From positions 186,001 through 250,000 of the forward strand of contig CALRQJ020000002.1 of NCBI GenBank assembly GCA_943370285.1: DNA of 64,000 nt, read 5' to 3'. The stretch comes from CALRQJ02 sp943370285. GTDB taxonomy: Bacteria > Bacteroidota > Bacteroidia > Chitinophagales > Chitinophagaceae. Under the pieces are notes generated by a model. The model saw only the letters and a program-made list of their open reading frames with translations. It was not told where the DNA came from and made no database searches. Each line of letters starts with the position of its first letter. Position 1 is the first letter of the stretch. Below, piece by piece: positions 54,363 through 62,728 of the stretch. A program made the position numbers and the translations under genes.

Positions 54363-56840
54363 TTATCCTTGTCCGCCACCGGCGTTAACTCTGTTTAACT
54401 CCTCTTGAGCACCACTGTTTCTTTTGCGAGGCTGCGGTTGTGCATTTCCTTTGCCAAATTTGTACGTAAAAGTGATGTGGAAGCGTCTATTATCCCACCT
54501 GCTGCCAATATTGGCCACAAAGCTATCCATGGTTGTACTGCCCTTGAATTTCTGCAACCAAAATGGGTCTCTGATATTGATGCGGATGCTACCTTTTTTG
54601 TTCAACACTTGCTTACCAACACCCACCGAAAACACACCCATTGGTCTGGCCAAAATAACACTACTCATTAAGTTGGTATGGTTGTAGAATCCGCTGAATT
54701 CAGCCGTCCAACCTTTATCAAAAGTGAATTGGTTATTCATGTTGAAGGAGAAAGAAGTAAAGTTGCCATCTACTTTTTCATTGTTGATCACACCTTCAAA
54801 ATCGTTGTTAAACACATTACCAAACATATTTATACTCCACCATTTTTTGATGGGTTTATTGTAGTTTATGGCTACGCCAATATTGCGGCGACTAGCAATA
54901 TTTTCCTTAGTTTGAAAAGTTGTATAGTTTTCACCGTCTTTAATGGTTTTCAACACATCATTGATGATATCACTCGTCGTAGTATAGTTGGCAGAAATAT
55001 TCAACTGACCTTTGTAGTTGTAGCTAAACTCTACATTGTGGCTGAATTGCGGTTGTAAATAAGGATTGCCTTCTCTATACGTATAACGGTCTAAAATGTA
55101 TTGAAACGGATTTAAATCTTGGTAACCGGGTCTTTCAATTCTTCTGCCATAAGACAAAGCCATGGTATTGTTATCATTGGCTTTATAACTGAAGTACGCC
55201 GTTGGGAACAATTTGGTATAGTCTCTTTTAAATTTACTATTGTTCACAATTTGATGGCCTTTAGCAATAGTTTGTTCAGAACGTAAGCCCAACTGAATGC
55301 CTAATTTTTTTATTTGCTTTTGAATATTGAGGTAAGCCGCATTGATATTTTCTTTGTATATGAAATGATTGCTACGGTTATCTTTTACCCAATTGTTTTG
55401 TGTAGTACTCCATGCAGTGTATTGGGCATCATTATCGGTTTCTACATAACTCGCTTTGATACCGGCTTCCAATTTAGCATCACCGGCTAAGGGCTTGCTA
55501 TAATCTGCTTTAAAGGTAAAAATGTCAATATCTGCCGGTATATAGCCCCTTAACAAATATGGATCTTCGGCTAAACTACCATTGGCATTGTACAAGTAAT
55601 TATCAGAGAACTGTCTGCCTTTGGTGCGATAAAAAACATAATCTGCATCGGCAGTAATTTCGCTGCCTTTTTTATCCAATACTCGGCGAAAGTTGAGGTT
55701 AAAGCCCAAATTAGTCCATGGGTCTTTGGTTTGGCTTACCGAAACATTATTTTGAACTTGGTTTCTCAAGCTATCATAAATAAGATTATTTCCCTCACTT
55801 CTAAATTGACGGTTATCAATCAATCCGGTAACTACCACACCAATGGTGGTTTGTTTATCGGCAAAATAGTCTGCACCCACTTTAAAATTATGTGGCAAAC
55901 CTTTGAATTTAGCAAAGGAAGTTTGTTCCAGATAACGATTAGGGTTGGTATTTTCATCCTTCCTAAATTTTCGATCAATCGTCAATTCATTAAAACCAAT
56001 AAAACTTGAAAATCCATAATTGGCAAAAAGATTGACTTTGTTTTTGCGCCAGTTGATATTGATATTGCTGGTGTTTTTATAATAATTGGCAAAGATGGCA
56101 GTGTTGCTGATAGTACCATTAAAGCCATTGTTCTTATTCTTTTTTGTTTTGATATTAATGACACCGGAATTACCTGCTGCATCATATTTAGCCGAAGGCT
56201 GCGTCATAATTTCGATGCTTTCTAATTGATTGGATGAAAGGTTGCGGAGATAGTTGGCTAAGTCTTGTCCGCTTAAATAAGTTGGTTTTCCATCCATCAA
56301 AATGATAACGCCTTGTTTACCTTTTACACTGATGTTGCCATCATTATCTACGGTTACACCCGGAGATTTTTCTAATACTTCCATGGCTGTTAAACCGGTG
56401 CTAGTAGGCGATGCATCTACATTCACCACCATTTTATCAATCTTGTTTTCGATAAATGGTTTTTTAGTAGCCACCGCCACATTGGCTAATTCTGCCGCAT
56501 TGGTTGCAAGCTGAATAGCAGGTACAATCAATATTGAATTGGTTGCACTTACGCTAATAAGATTAGAAAAAGTGGTGGCATAACCAATACCGGAAATACT
56601 GATGATATAATTGCCTTCGGCGATTTTATCAAAATTGTATTCGCCGTTTTTATCGGTTACCGCAGTTTTAGCTAACGTTGAATCTGTTGATTTGAGCAAG
56701 GCTACTGTAACCGCTTCAACAGGTTTACCGGCAGAAATGACCTTGCCGGAAATTTGTCCATTTTTTTGTTGGGCCATTGCTGCTACTTGTAACAACAAAG
56801 CAGCAAGCAAGCTCATAAAATAGTAATGTAATTTTTTCAT
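54363..56840 (-). CDS. outer-membrane beta-barrel receptor (TonB-dependent receptor-like)
   Basis: An 825-residue outer-membrane protein. A signal peptide (MSLLAALLLQVAAMAQQ) is followed by a carboxypeptidase-regulatory-like domain (NGQISGKVISAGKPVEAVTVALL), a plug domain (TGLTAMEVLEKSPGVTVDNDGNISVKGKQGVIILMDGKPT, MTQPSAKYDAAGNSGVINI) and a long barrel (ALSYGRRIERPGYQDLNPFQY). No TonB box can be recognised, so the plug may be TonB-dependent or not. The frame extends to 56897, but the ATG at 56840 fits the signal peptide. The ligand is unknown. Confidence 0.9.
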   Translation of the reverse strand: MKKLHYYFMSLLAALLLQVAAMAQQKNGQISGKVISAGKPVEAVTVALLKSTDSTLAKTAVTDKNGEYNFDKIAEGNYIISISGIGYATTFSNLISVSATNSILIVPAIQLATNAAELANVAVATKKPFIENKIDKMVVNVDASPTSTGLTAMEVLEKSPGVTVDNDGNISVKGKQGVIILMDGKPTYLSGQDLANYLRNLSSNQLESIEIMTQPSAKYDAAGNSGVINIKTKKNKNNGFNGTISNTAIFANYYKNTSNININWRKNKVNLFANYGFSSFIGFNELTIDRKFRKDENTNPNRYLEQTSFAKFKGLPHNFKVGADYFADKQTTIGVVVTGLIDNRQFRSEGNNLIYDSLRNQVQNNVSVSQTKDPWTNLGFNLNFRRVLDKKGSEITADADYVFYRTKGRQFSDNYLYNANGSLAEDPYLLRGYIPADIDIFTFKADYSKPLAGDAKLEAGIKASYVETDNDAQYTAWSTTQNNWVKDNRSNHFIYKENINAAYLNIQKQIKKLGIQLGLRSEQTIAKGHQIVNNSKFKRDYTKLFPTAYFSYKANDNNTMALSYGRRIERPGYQDLNPFQYILDRYTYREGNPYLQPQFSHNVEFSYNYKGQLNISANYTTTSDIINDVLKTIKDGENYTTFQTKENIASRRNIGVAINYNKPIKKWWSINMFGNVFNNDFEGVINNEKVDGNFTSFSFNMNNQFTFDKGWTAEFSGFYNHTNLMSSVILARPMGVFSVGVGKQVLNKKGSIRINIRDPFWLQKFKGSTTMDSFVANIGSRWDNRRFHITFTYKFGKGNAQPQPRKRNSGAQEELNRVNAGGGQG

Positions 56841-56843
56841 ATT

Positions 56844-56899
56844 CTGTGCTTTTTCGGGTTGAATGACAATGCTAAATTGACTAGTTACCGAAAGCACAG
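56844..56899 (-). promoter_or_regulatory. inverted repeat in receptor 5' untranslated region
   Basis: CTGTGCTTTTTCGG (56844-56857) and CCGAAAGCACAG (56888-56899) can form a 12-bp stem with a 2-nt bulge. In the mRNA the second arm ends 3 nt before the start codon, so the stem would cover the ribosome-binding region. Confidence 0.55.
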
Positions 56900-56915
56900 T
56901 AGGTTAAAATCGTAT

Positions 56916-56981
56916 AAACGGAAGGTTTCGTATTTCAAACGGAAATGACAAAACCGCCACCTGTGATGAGTGGAAATGACA
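56916..56981 (-). promoter_or_regulatory. phased direct repeats upstream of receptor gene
   Basis: AAACGGAA at 56916 and 56937 are 21 bp apart, and GGAAATGACA at 56941 recurs at 56972, 31 bp apart. Spacings of about two and three helical turns put the GGAA cores on one face of the DNA, as for sites bound by a dimeric regulator such as LytTR-type activators. Confidence 0.45.
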
Positions 56982-56998
56982 TTGGATTAAAGGTGAAA

Positions 56999-57026
56999 AT
57001 TGATGTGATAGCACTATCGCATCAAT
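56999..57026 (-). terminator. probable terminator after FKBP gene
   Basis: ATTGATGTGAT/ATCGCATCAAT (11 bp, one G-T) encloses a 6-nt loop. On the minus strand it follows the FKBP stop by 32 nt and ends in a short T run. Confidence 0.55.
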
Positions 57027-57058
57027 TCATCATTTGATTTTTTGGAGAATAAGAATCG

Positions 57059-58075
57059 TTATTTGACTTCCACCACTTCTATCTCAAAAACCAAAATACT
57101 ATTGGGTGGTATTTTAGGTGACCTTGTACGATTAGAATAAGCCAATGCAGAAGGGATAACCAATTTAATTTTTCCGCCAACCCTACAAAGTGGCACACCA
57201 ATTTGCCATCCTTTGATTAACCTCGACAAAGGAAAAGTAGCAGGCTTGTCTTTGGTTTGATCAAACACTGCATCGTTATCAAACAAATAGCCTTTATAAT
57301 GAATGACTACTGTATCGGTTACTTTAACTAACCGTCCATTTCCTTCTTTCATAATACTATAATAAACACCTTCGGATTGTTGCTTAACATCTGCAGTTTG
57401 ATTGGCTATGCGATCTTCGATGGCTTTTATTTCGGCAGCATATTGCTTGGCGCTATCTATATGGTTGGTGACAACTACTGTAGGATTTGGTTTTTCATCT
57501 GCTAACAAATTCTTCCATCGACCATTACTGCGTTGTGTAAATAAACTGATGTTTTGAATCTTCCAAAGCTTTTGCTGTTTTCTTTTTTTAGCATAAGTAA
57601 ATACAGCAGGATTGGTGATGTATTGCCAATTACCTTGTATCTGACAAGAACCGATAAACTTCCATTGTTTTTTTTCGGGTAGAAAAAGATAACCGGAGTA
57701 CAACACCATATTGCTTGCCGAATCATTGGCTATAGATAACAAAAGTTGATAGGGTTGATTCAGTTGCCAATCGTAATCCCATTCAAACTCCTCATCTTCA
57801 GCTTCCACATCAATTCCGGTAGCAACTACTTTACTCCCTTTTGGAAATCGAAACACCACTTCTTTATCTTCGCCTTCATTTTCTAATTCTAATTGTACAA
57901 AAGGGGTTTCAATCCCTACGCCACTCCTACCCTTTACCGGAGATTGCTGCACCGAAATTTCAGCCCATAACTGAACTGCTTTTGCAGAATCGGCAAGCGG
58001 ATAAGTTGTTTTTTGAGCATCGACTTGAATGAACAATAAAACAACAGCAGCAAAGAAGAAATAAAATTTTCTCAT
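57059..58075 (-). CDS. secreted FKBP-type peptidyl-prolyl isomerase
   Basis: A 338-residue exported protein. The signal peptide is FYFFFAAVVLLFIQVDAQ. An N-terminal domain of about 200 residues (EDEEFEWDYDWQLNQPYQLLL, WRSNGRWKNLLADEK region) has no clear family. The C-terminal FKBP domain (about 235-338) shows VIHYKGYLFDNDAVFDQTK, FPLSRLIKGWQIGVPLCRVGGKIKLVIPSALAY and IPPNSILVFEIEVVEV. The frame allows an ATG 4 codons upstream (58087). It is expected to fold periplasmic proteins. Confidence 0.88.
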   Translation of the reverse strand: MRKFYFFFAAVVLLFIQVDAQKTTYPLADSAKAVQLWAEISVQQSPVKGRSGVGIETPFVQLELENEGEDKEVVFRFPKGSKVVATGIDVEAEDEEFEWDYDWQLNQPYQLLLSIANDSASNMVLYSGYLFLPEKKQWKFIGSCQIQGNWQYITNPAVFTYAKKRKQQKLWKIQNISLFTQRSNGRWKNLLADEKPNPTVVVTNHIDSAKQYAAEIKAIEDRIANQTADVKQQSEGVYYSIMKEGNGRLVKVTDTVVIHYKGYLFDNDAVFDQTKDKPATFPLSRLIKGWQIGVPLCRVGGKIKLVIPSALAYSNRTRSPKIPPNSILVFEIEVVEVK

Positions 58076-58142
58076 GTAAAGCAGCATTAACAGGATGAAT
58101 AATGTATTACAAATCTAATGGATAAACGACCATAAAATGGGT

Positions 58143-58168
58143 AAAAAAAAGCAACTCATTTGAGTTGC
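58143..58168 (-). terminator. intrinsic terminator after FtsE-like gene
   Basis: On the minus strand GCAACTC-AAAT-GAGTTGC is followed by eight Ts, 17 nt after the stop of the ATPase gene. Confidence 0.85.
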
Positions 58169-58185
58169 ACTATTTTTTTCAAAGA

Positions 58186-58872
58186 CTAATAATCCGCAGT
58201 CTGGCTATCCAACACTTTGCCTCTTTCAGTTTTCAGCATACGAGAAGGATATTTATTAACAACAATAAAATCATGTGTTGCCATTAAAATAGATGTGCCA
58301 TAATCCTTAGCAATTTGTAATAACAATTGCATGATTTCATCACTTGTTTCGGGGTCTAAATTACCGGTAGGTTCATCGGCTAAGATTAGTTTGGGAGAGT
58401 TGAGTAAGGCACGGGCAATATCAACACGTTGTTGTTCGCCACCACTCATTTCAAAAGGCATTTTAAATCCTTTGCTGCGTAAGCCTACCTTATCTAAAAC
58501 ATCGTTTATTTTTTCTTCCATCAATACATTATCCGTCCATCCTGTAGCACGAAGTACAAACTTCAAATTGTCTTGTACATTTCTATCAGTCAACAATTGA
58601 AACTCTTGAAAAACAACGCCTAAATTTCTACGTAAAAAAGGTACTTTTTTCCAGTCCATGCCACTCAAATCAAATCCTGCAACAATACCACTTCCTTCGG
58701 TCAAAGGCAATTCTCCGTACAATGTTTTGAGCAAACTACTTTTTCCCGAGCCTGTTTTACCAACGAGGTAAACAAACTCCCCTTTATTGATATTGAAATT
58801 GACATCTTGCAACACCAGATTATTACCTTGGTATATATTCACTTTTCTTAGGGAAACTACAGATTCTGACAT
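58186..58872 (-). CDS. FtsE-like ABC transporter ATPase
   Basis: A 228-residue ABC ATPase. Walker A is [16 protein letters not shown], the Q-loop VFQEFQLL, the signature [16 protein letters not shown], Walker [13 protein letters not shown] and the switch His in MATHD. The sequence resembles FtsE, which works with FtsX to control septal murein hydrolases. No FtsX-like gene is adjacent, so I call it FtsE-like. A -7 element (TACTTTTG, 58892-58899) lies 19 nt upstream. Confidence 0.9.
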   Translation of the reverse strand: MSESVVSLRKVNIYQGNNLVLQDVNFNINKGEFVYLVGKTGSGKSSLLKTLYGELPLTEGSGIVAGFDLSGMDWKKVPFLRRNLGVVFQEFQLLTDRNVQDNLKFVLRATGWTDNVLMEEKINDVLDKVGLRSKGFKMPFEMSGGEQQRVDIARALLNSPKLILADEPTGNLDPETSDEIMQLLLQIAKDYGTSILMATHDFIVVNKYPSRMLKTERGKVLDSQTADY

Positions 58873-58891
58873 ACTATGTATTTGATGATTG

Positions 58892-58899
58892 CAAAAGTA
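58892..58899 (-). promoter_or_regulatory. -7 promoter element before FtsE-like gene
   Basis: TACTTTTG fits TAnnTTTG, with its last base 19 nt before the ATG. No -33 box is clear. Confidence 0.45.
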
Positions 58900-58953
58900 T
58901 AGTTTGATAACACTTTTATCGCTAAAATCTTTGCATTTGCGGTGAAAGCGTTG

Positions 58954-60141
58954 TTAATATTGAAAACGGATTACTCCGCTTTTGGCGTTGATTAACAATG
59001 ATTTTTCGGCAGCGGCTTCTACCCTGCCAATGATTTTGGCTTCAATACCCAAACTTGCTGCAGTAGCTATCATTTGTAGTGCTGCTTTTTCGTTCGTAAA
59101 TATCTCTAAGCGATGTCCCATATTAAACACTTGATACATTTCTCTATCATCGGCGCCTGAATTCTGCTGTATCAAATCAAAAACCGGCGGTGGTGTAAAC
59201 AAATTATCCTTAATGATTTGCATATTGCCCGGCAAGTATTTCATGCACTTGGTTTGTCCGCCACCACTGCAATGAATTACGCCGTATACTTCATTAAACT
59301 GCTCATCTAAAATTTGCTTCATCAGTGGTGCATAGGTTCGGGTTGGACTTAGTAACAATTTGCCAATATTGGTAACAAAATTACCTGCATCAGTAGTTAC
59401 TGCAAATGGGTCTTCCATTTTATTTTTCCCGATATACACCACTTCATCATTCAAGGTTGATTCAAAAGTTTCAGGATAAGCAGTGGCATAAAACTTACTC
59501 AATACATCATGCCTTGCACTTGTTAATCCATTGCTTCCTAAACCGCTATTGTATTCGGTTTCATAGATTGCTTTTCCGGCACTTGCAAATCCTACAATCA
59601 CTTGTCCCGGTGCAATGTTATCATTAGTAATCAACTTTGATTTAGGCCAACGAACAGTCATCGTTCCGTTTACGGCAATGGTTCTAACTACATCACCAAC
59701 ATCAGCCGTTTCACCGCCTAAATAGTGTACATCAACACCATATTCTTTTAAGGTATTAAAAAACTCCTGAGTGCCATTGATGACAGCTTCTAACACTTCA
59801 CCGGGAATCTTCGCTTTATTTCGATCGATAGTAGAAGAAAATAAAAAATTATCGGTAACACCTACACATAACAAATCATCTAAGTTCATGGCAACCGCAT
59901 CTTGTGCAATGCCTTTCCAAACACTTACATCACCGGTTTCTTTCCAATAGATATAGGCTAGAATAGATTTTGTACCGGCACCATCTGCATGACTAATGTT
60001 CACCCAATCAGCATCGCCACCTAAAAAATCGGGATACATTTTACAGAACGCATGGGCATATAAACCGTGGTCTAATTTTTTGATGGCAGCATGCACTTCT
60101 TCTTTTTGTGCAGATACCCCTCTTTTGGCGTATAAAGACAT
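58954..60141 (-). CDS. purM: phosphoribosylformylglycinamidine cyclo-ligase (AIR synthase)
   Basis: A 395-residue purine-synthesis enzyme closing the imidazole ring of FGAM with ATP. Motifs include ISHADGAGTKSILAYIYW, GIAQDAVAMNLDDLLCVGV, HYLGGETADVGDVVRTI and GLGSNGLTSARHDVL, with IHCSGGGQTKCMKYLP late. It is longer than the typical enzyme (about 345) because of N- and C-terminal extensions common in Bacteroidota. The gene stands between the FtsE-like ATPase and fbp. Confidence 0.93.
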   Translation of the reverse strand: MSLYAKRGVSAQKEEVHAAIKKLDHGLYAHAFCKMYPDFLGGDADWVNISHADGAGTKSILAYIYWKETGDVSVWKGIAQDAVAMNLDDLLCVGVTDNFLFSSTIDRNKAKIPGEVLEAVINGTQEFFNTLKEYGVDVHYLGGETADVGDVVRTIAVNGTMTVRWPKSKLITNDNIAPGQVIVGFASAGKAIYETEYNSGLGSNGLTSARHDVLSKFYATAYPETFESTLNDEVVYIGKNKMEDPFAVTTDAGNFVTNIGKLLLSPTRTYAPLMKQILDEQFNEVYGVIHCSGGGQTKCMKYLPGNMQIIKDNLFTPPPVFDLIQQNSGADDREMYQVFNMGHRLEIFTNEKAALQMIATAASLGIEAKIIGRVEAAAEKSLLINAKSGVIRFQY

Positions 60142-60292
60142 GGAAATAACGTTGATATGCTGCGAAAGTAAGCATAAGCCGTAAAACAGTGGTTACGGAA
60201 ACGTTGCCATTAATTTTTTGACAAAAAGCAGGTCATATACTAACAGTCATTAGTACATAGGTATTACCTTTATCCCAAACGATTAACCCCTT

Positions 60293-61306
60293 ATGACAGT
60301 CAACAGAAAAGTTTTAACCCTCGATGAATTTACCTTACAACAGCTAAGAAATTTTCCAACCGCCACCGGCGAATTGAGTAGTCTGCTTAGAGATATTGGC
60401 TTAGCAGCCAAAAGAGTAAATGTGGAAGTGAATAAAGCCGGTTTGGTTGATATTTTAGGCGATTATGGCACCACCAATGTGCAAGGCGAAGAAGTTAAAA
60501 AGCTAGACATCTATGCCAACAATCAATTTATGGGAGTGTTGAAACATGGTATTAGCTGTGCCGGCATTGGCAGTGAGGAGTTGGATGATATTGTGATTTT
60601 TGACGATGAAGTAAGTAATAATAGTAAATACGTTGTACTGTTCGACCCATTAGATGGCAGTGGCAATATTGATGTTAATGTTTCTATTGGTACCATTTTT
60701 GGCGTTTACCGTAGGGTTAGTGAACCTGGGAAACCTTGTACTATGGCCGATTTCTTGCAACCCGGCGTTAAACAAGTGGCTGCAGGGTATGTAATTTATG
60801 GCTCTAGTACTATGTTGGTGTATGCAACGAGACGAGGCGTAAATGGTTTTACATTAGATCAATCTATTGGAGAGTTTTGTTTAAGTCATCCTGATATTCA
60901 ATGCCCGGAGTTTGGAAAAATTTACTCCGTAAACCACGGAAATTTCTTCAAGTATGCCGAAGGTGTAAAACAATACATTACTATTTGTCAGAAAAAAGAC
61001 AGCACCAATGGTGGTCCATATACACAACGATATATTGGTAGTATGGTAGCTGATGTTCATCGCAACTTATTGAAAGGTGGTATTTTCACTTATCCGGGAA
61101 CTACCGATAAACCCGGTGGTAAATTGCGATTGCAGTATGAGTGTAATCCATTTGCATTTATTATAGAAGTGGCTGGCGGTAAAGCTACTGATGGTAAACA
61201 ACGTATCTTAGACATTATTCCGACTGAATTGCACCAACGATCACCGCTGTTTATCGGCAGCAAAGGCATGATGGAAGAATTAGAAACTTATTATCAAGGA
61301 ACATGA
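60293..61306 (+). CDS. fbp: fructose-1,6-bisphosphatase class I
   Basis: A 337-residue phosphatase of gluconeogenesis removing phosphate 1 from fructose-1,6-bisphosphate. Metal and substrate sites are [24 protein letters not shown] and IGSEELDDI, and [41 protein letters not shown] is the C-terminal signature. It starts after a 151-nt gap from purM (divergent), and its stop overlaps the ABC ATPase start by 4 nt. Confidence 0.97.
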   Translation: MTVNRKVLTLDEFTLQQLRNFPTATGELSSLLRDIGLAAKRVNVEVNKAGLVDILGDYGTTNVQGEEVKKLDIYANNQFMGVLKHGISCAGIGSEELDDIVIFDDEVSNNSKYVVLFDPLDGSGNIDVNVSIGTIFGVYRRVSEPGKPCTMADFLQPGVKQVAAGYVIYGSSTMLVYATRRGVNGFTLDQSIGEFCLSHPDIQCPEFGKIYSVNHGNFFKYAEGVKQYITICQKKDSTNGGPYTQRYIGSMVADVHRNLLKGGIFTYPGTTDKPGGKLRLQYECNPFAFIIEVAGGKATDGKQRILDIIPTELHQRSPLFIGSKGMMEELETYYQGT

Positions 61307-62064
61307 GTAAGACAATCATTCAAGTTAAAGACTTAACTAAAAAATACGGCAATTTTGAGGCCGTTAAGGGTATTAGTTTTGAGGTAGAGGAAGGAGAAAT
61401 TTTTGGTTTATTAGGTCCGAATGGAGCAGGTAAATCTACCACCTTAGAAATCATTGAAACCTTACGTACCAAAACAAGTGGTTCAGTAATTGTTGATGGT
61501 ATGAATTTGGATGACAACCCAAATGGCATTAAACAAATCATTGGTGTACAACTTCAAAGTTCAGGCTACTACCCCGGCTTAAATTTAACTGAATTGATTC
61601 AATTATTTGCAGGTTTGTATAACCAACCCGTGAATGCTGTTGAATTATTAGAAAGTGTAAATCTGCTCGATAAAGCAAAAGCTAAATACAAAGATTTAAG
61701 TGGTGGACAAAAACAACGATTTTCCATTGCCACGACACTCATCAATAAACCTAAAATCATTTTTTTAGACGAACCCACTACCGGTCTAGACCCTCAAGCA
61801 AGACGTAATTTGTGGGAGTTGATTAAAACGATTAGGGCTAAGGGAACAACCGTTATCATTACTACACATTACATGGATGAAGCCGAAGTATTGTGTGATA
61901 GAGTAGCGATTATTGATACCGGAAAAATCATTGCTATCGCATCGCCGGATCAATTAATTGATGACTTAGTTTCTTCAGGATTTGAAAAACCAAAAGAAGT
62001 TAAAATGGCTAATTTAGAAGATGTATTCATTCAACTTACCGGCCATTCTATTAGAGAAGATTAA
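61303..62064 (+). CDS. ABC-2 type transporter ATPase
   Basis: A 253-residue ATPase. Walker A is [17 protein letters not shown], the Q-loop [12 protein letters not shown], the signature [15 protein letters not shown], Walker [13 protein letters not shown] and the switch TTHYMDEAE. It is of the drug/lipid-export (CcmA/NatA) type that pairs with ABC-2 permeases. No permease is adjacent; it is translationally coupled to fbp by ATGA. Its partner could be the orphan permease at 9.4 kb. Confidence 0.92.
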   Translation: MSKTIIQVKDLTKKYGNFEAVKGISFEVEEGEIFGLLGPNGAGKSTTLEIIETLRTKTSGSVIVDGMNLDDNPNGIKQIIGVQLQSSGYYPGLNLTELIQLFAGLYNQPVNAVELLESVNLLDKAKAKYKDLSGGQKQRFSIATTLINKPKIIFLDEPTTGLDPQARRNLWELIKTIRAKGTTVIITTHYMDEAEVLCDRVAIIDTGKIIAIASPDQLIDDLVSSGFEKPKEVKMANLEDVFIQLTGHSIRED

Positions 62065-62085
62065 TGTAATTGATTATAGCTAAAA

Positions 62086-62130
62086 AATATAGGGAGATAT
62101 TTAAACAGACCTCCCTATATTATAATTTTT
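62086..62130. terminator. bidirectional terminator between ABC ATPase and lipoprotein genes
   Basis: AATATAGGGAG and CTCCCTATATT (11 bp) enclose a 14-nt loop and are followed by a T-rich tract on the plus strand and an A-run preceding the stem. It separates convergent genes. Confidence 0.8.
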
Positions 62131-62701
62131 ATTGAATTCTTGTATTAAACTCCACTTCAATATCGGTACTTGATTTGGGACTGTTAACTGGGTCTGCGGC
62201 TGCCTTATTTGGCGGAGTACCGGCATAATGACGTAGGGTAACTTTTACTTTACCTGTAGCATTAGCACCTGTTGTCCATACACTGGTAGTACCTAAAGGA
62301 ACACCATTGCCATCATTATTCAAACCCGAAACAGTTATATTGCTTCCTGCTGCTGGTTCATAATAAAAACGATGTGCATTAGCCTCTGCTGCAACTTCAA
62401 GGGTAATATCTTCAGCCGGTGTTTTTGTTTCATTAAGCAATTGAAGGGTTACATTGTAAGCTCTTGAAGGTGCTAATTCTATTTCTTGTTGAATTGGCGC
62501 TGCACCACCCGGTCCATCAGTATCTTTAAATTGATATGTTAATGCACTACCTCCACCAACAGGTACAAAAGTCAATTTCATCGTTGTAATTAATTCTTCA
62601 TCATTTGGTTCCTCTACAGCATCTTTTTTACATGATGTAAATAAGGAAGCGGAAACTACAATACCTAATGCTAGTTGTAACAATCTTGCTTTCATTTTCA
62701 T
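62129..62701 (-). CDS. lipoprotein downstream of a TonB-dependent receptor
   Basis: A 190-residue lipoprotein with signal LQLALGIVVSASLFTSCKK (Cys24). The mature part is beta-rich (TMKLTFVPVGGGSALTYQF, YNVTLQLLNETKTPAEDITLEV, GNGVPLGTTSVWTTG) and ends with KSSTDIEVEFNTRIQ. I do not recognise a family. It follows the TonB-dependent receptor gene by 27 nt on the same strand, so it may help bind the same ligand at the surface. Confidence 0.75.
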   Translation of the reverse strand: MKMKARLLQLALGIVVSASLFTSCKKDAVEEPNDEELITTMKLTFVPVGGGSALTYQFKDTDGPGGAAPIQQEIELAPSRAYNVTLQLLNETKTPAEDITLEVAAEANAHRFYYEPAAGSNITVSGLNNDGNGVPLGTTSVWTTGANATGKVKVTLRHYAGTPPNKAAADPVNSPKSSTDIEVEFNTRIQ

Positions 62702-62728
62702 TTTTGTTTTTGATTTAAAGTTTGAGGT

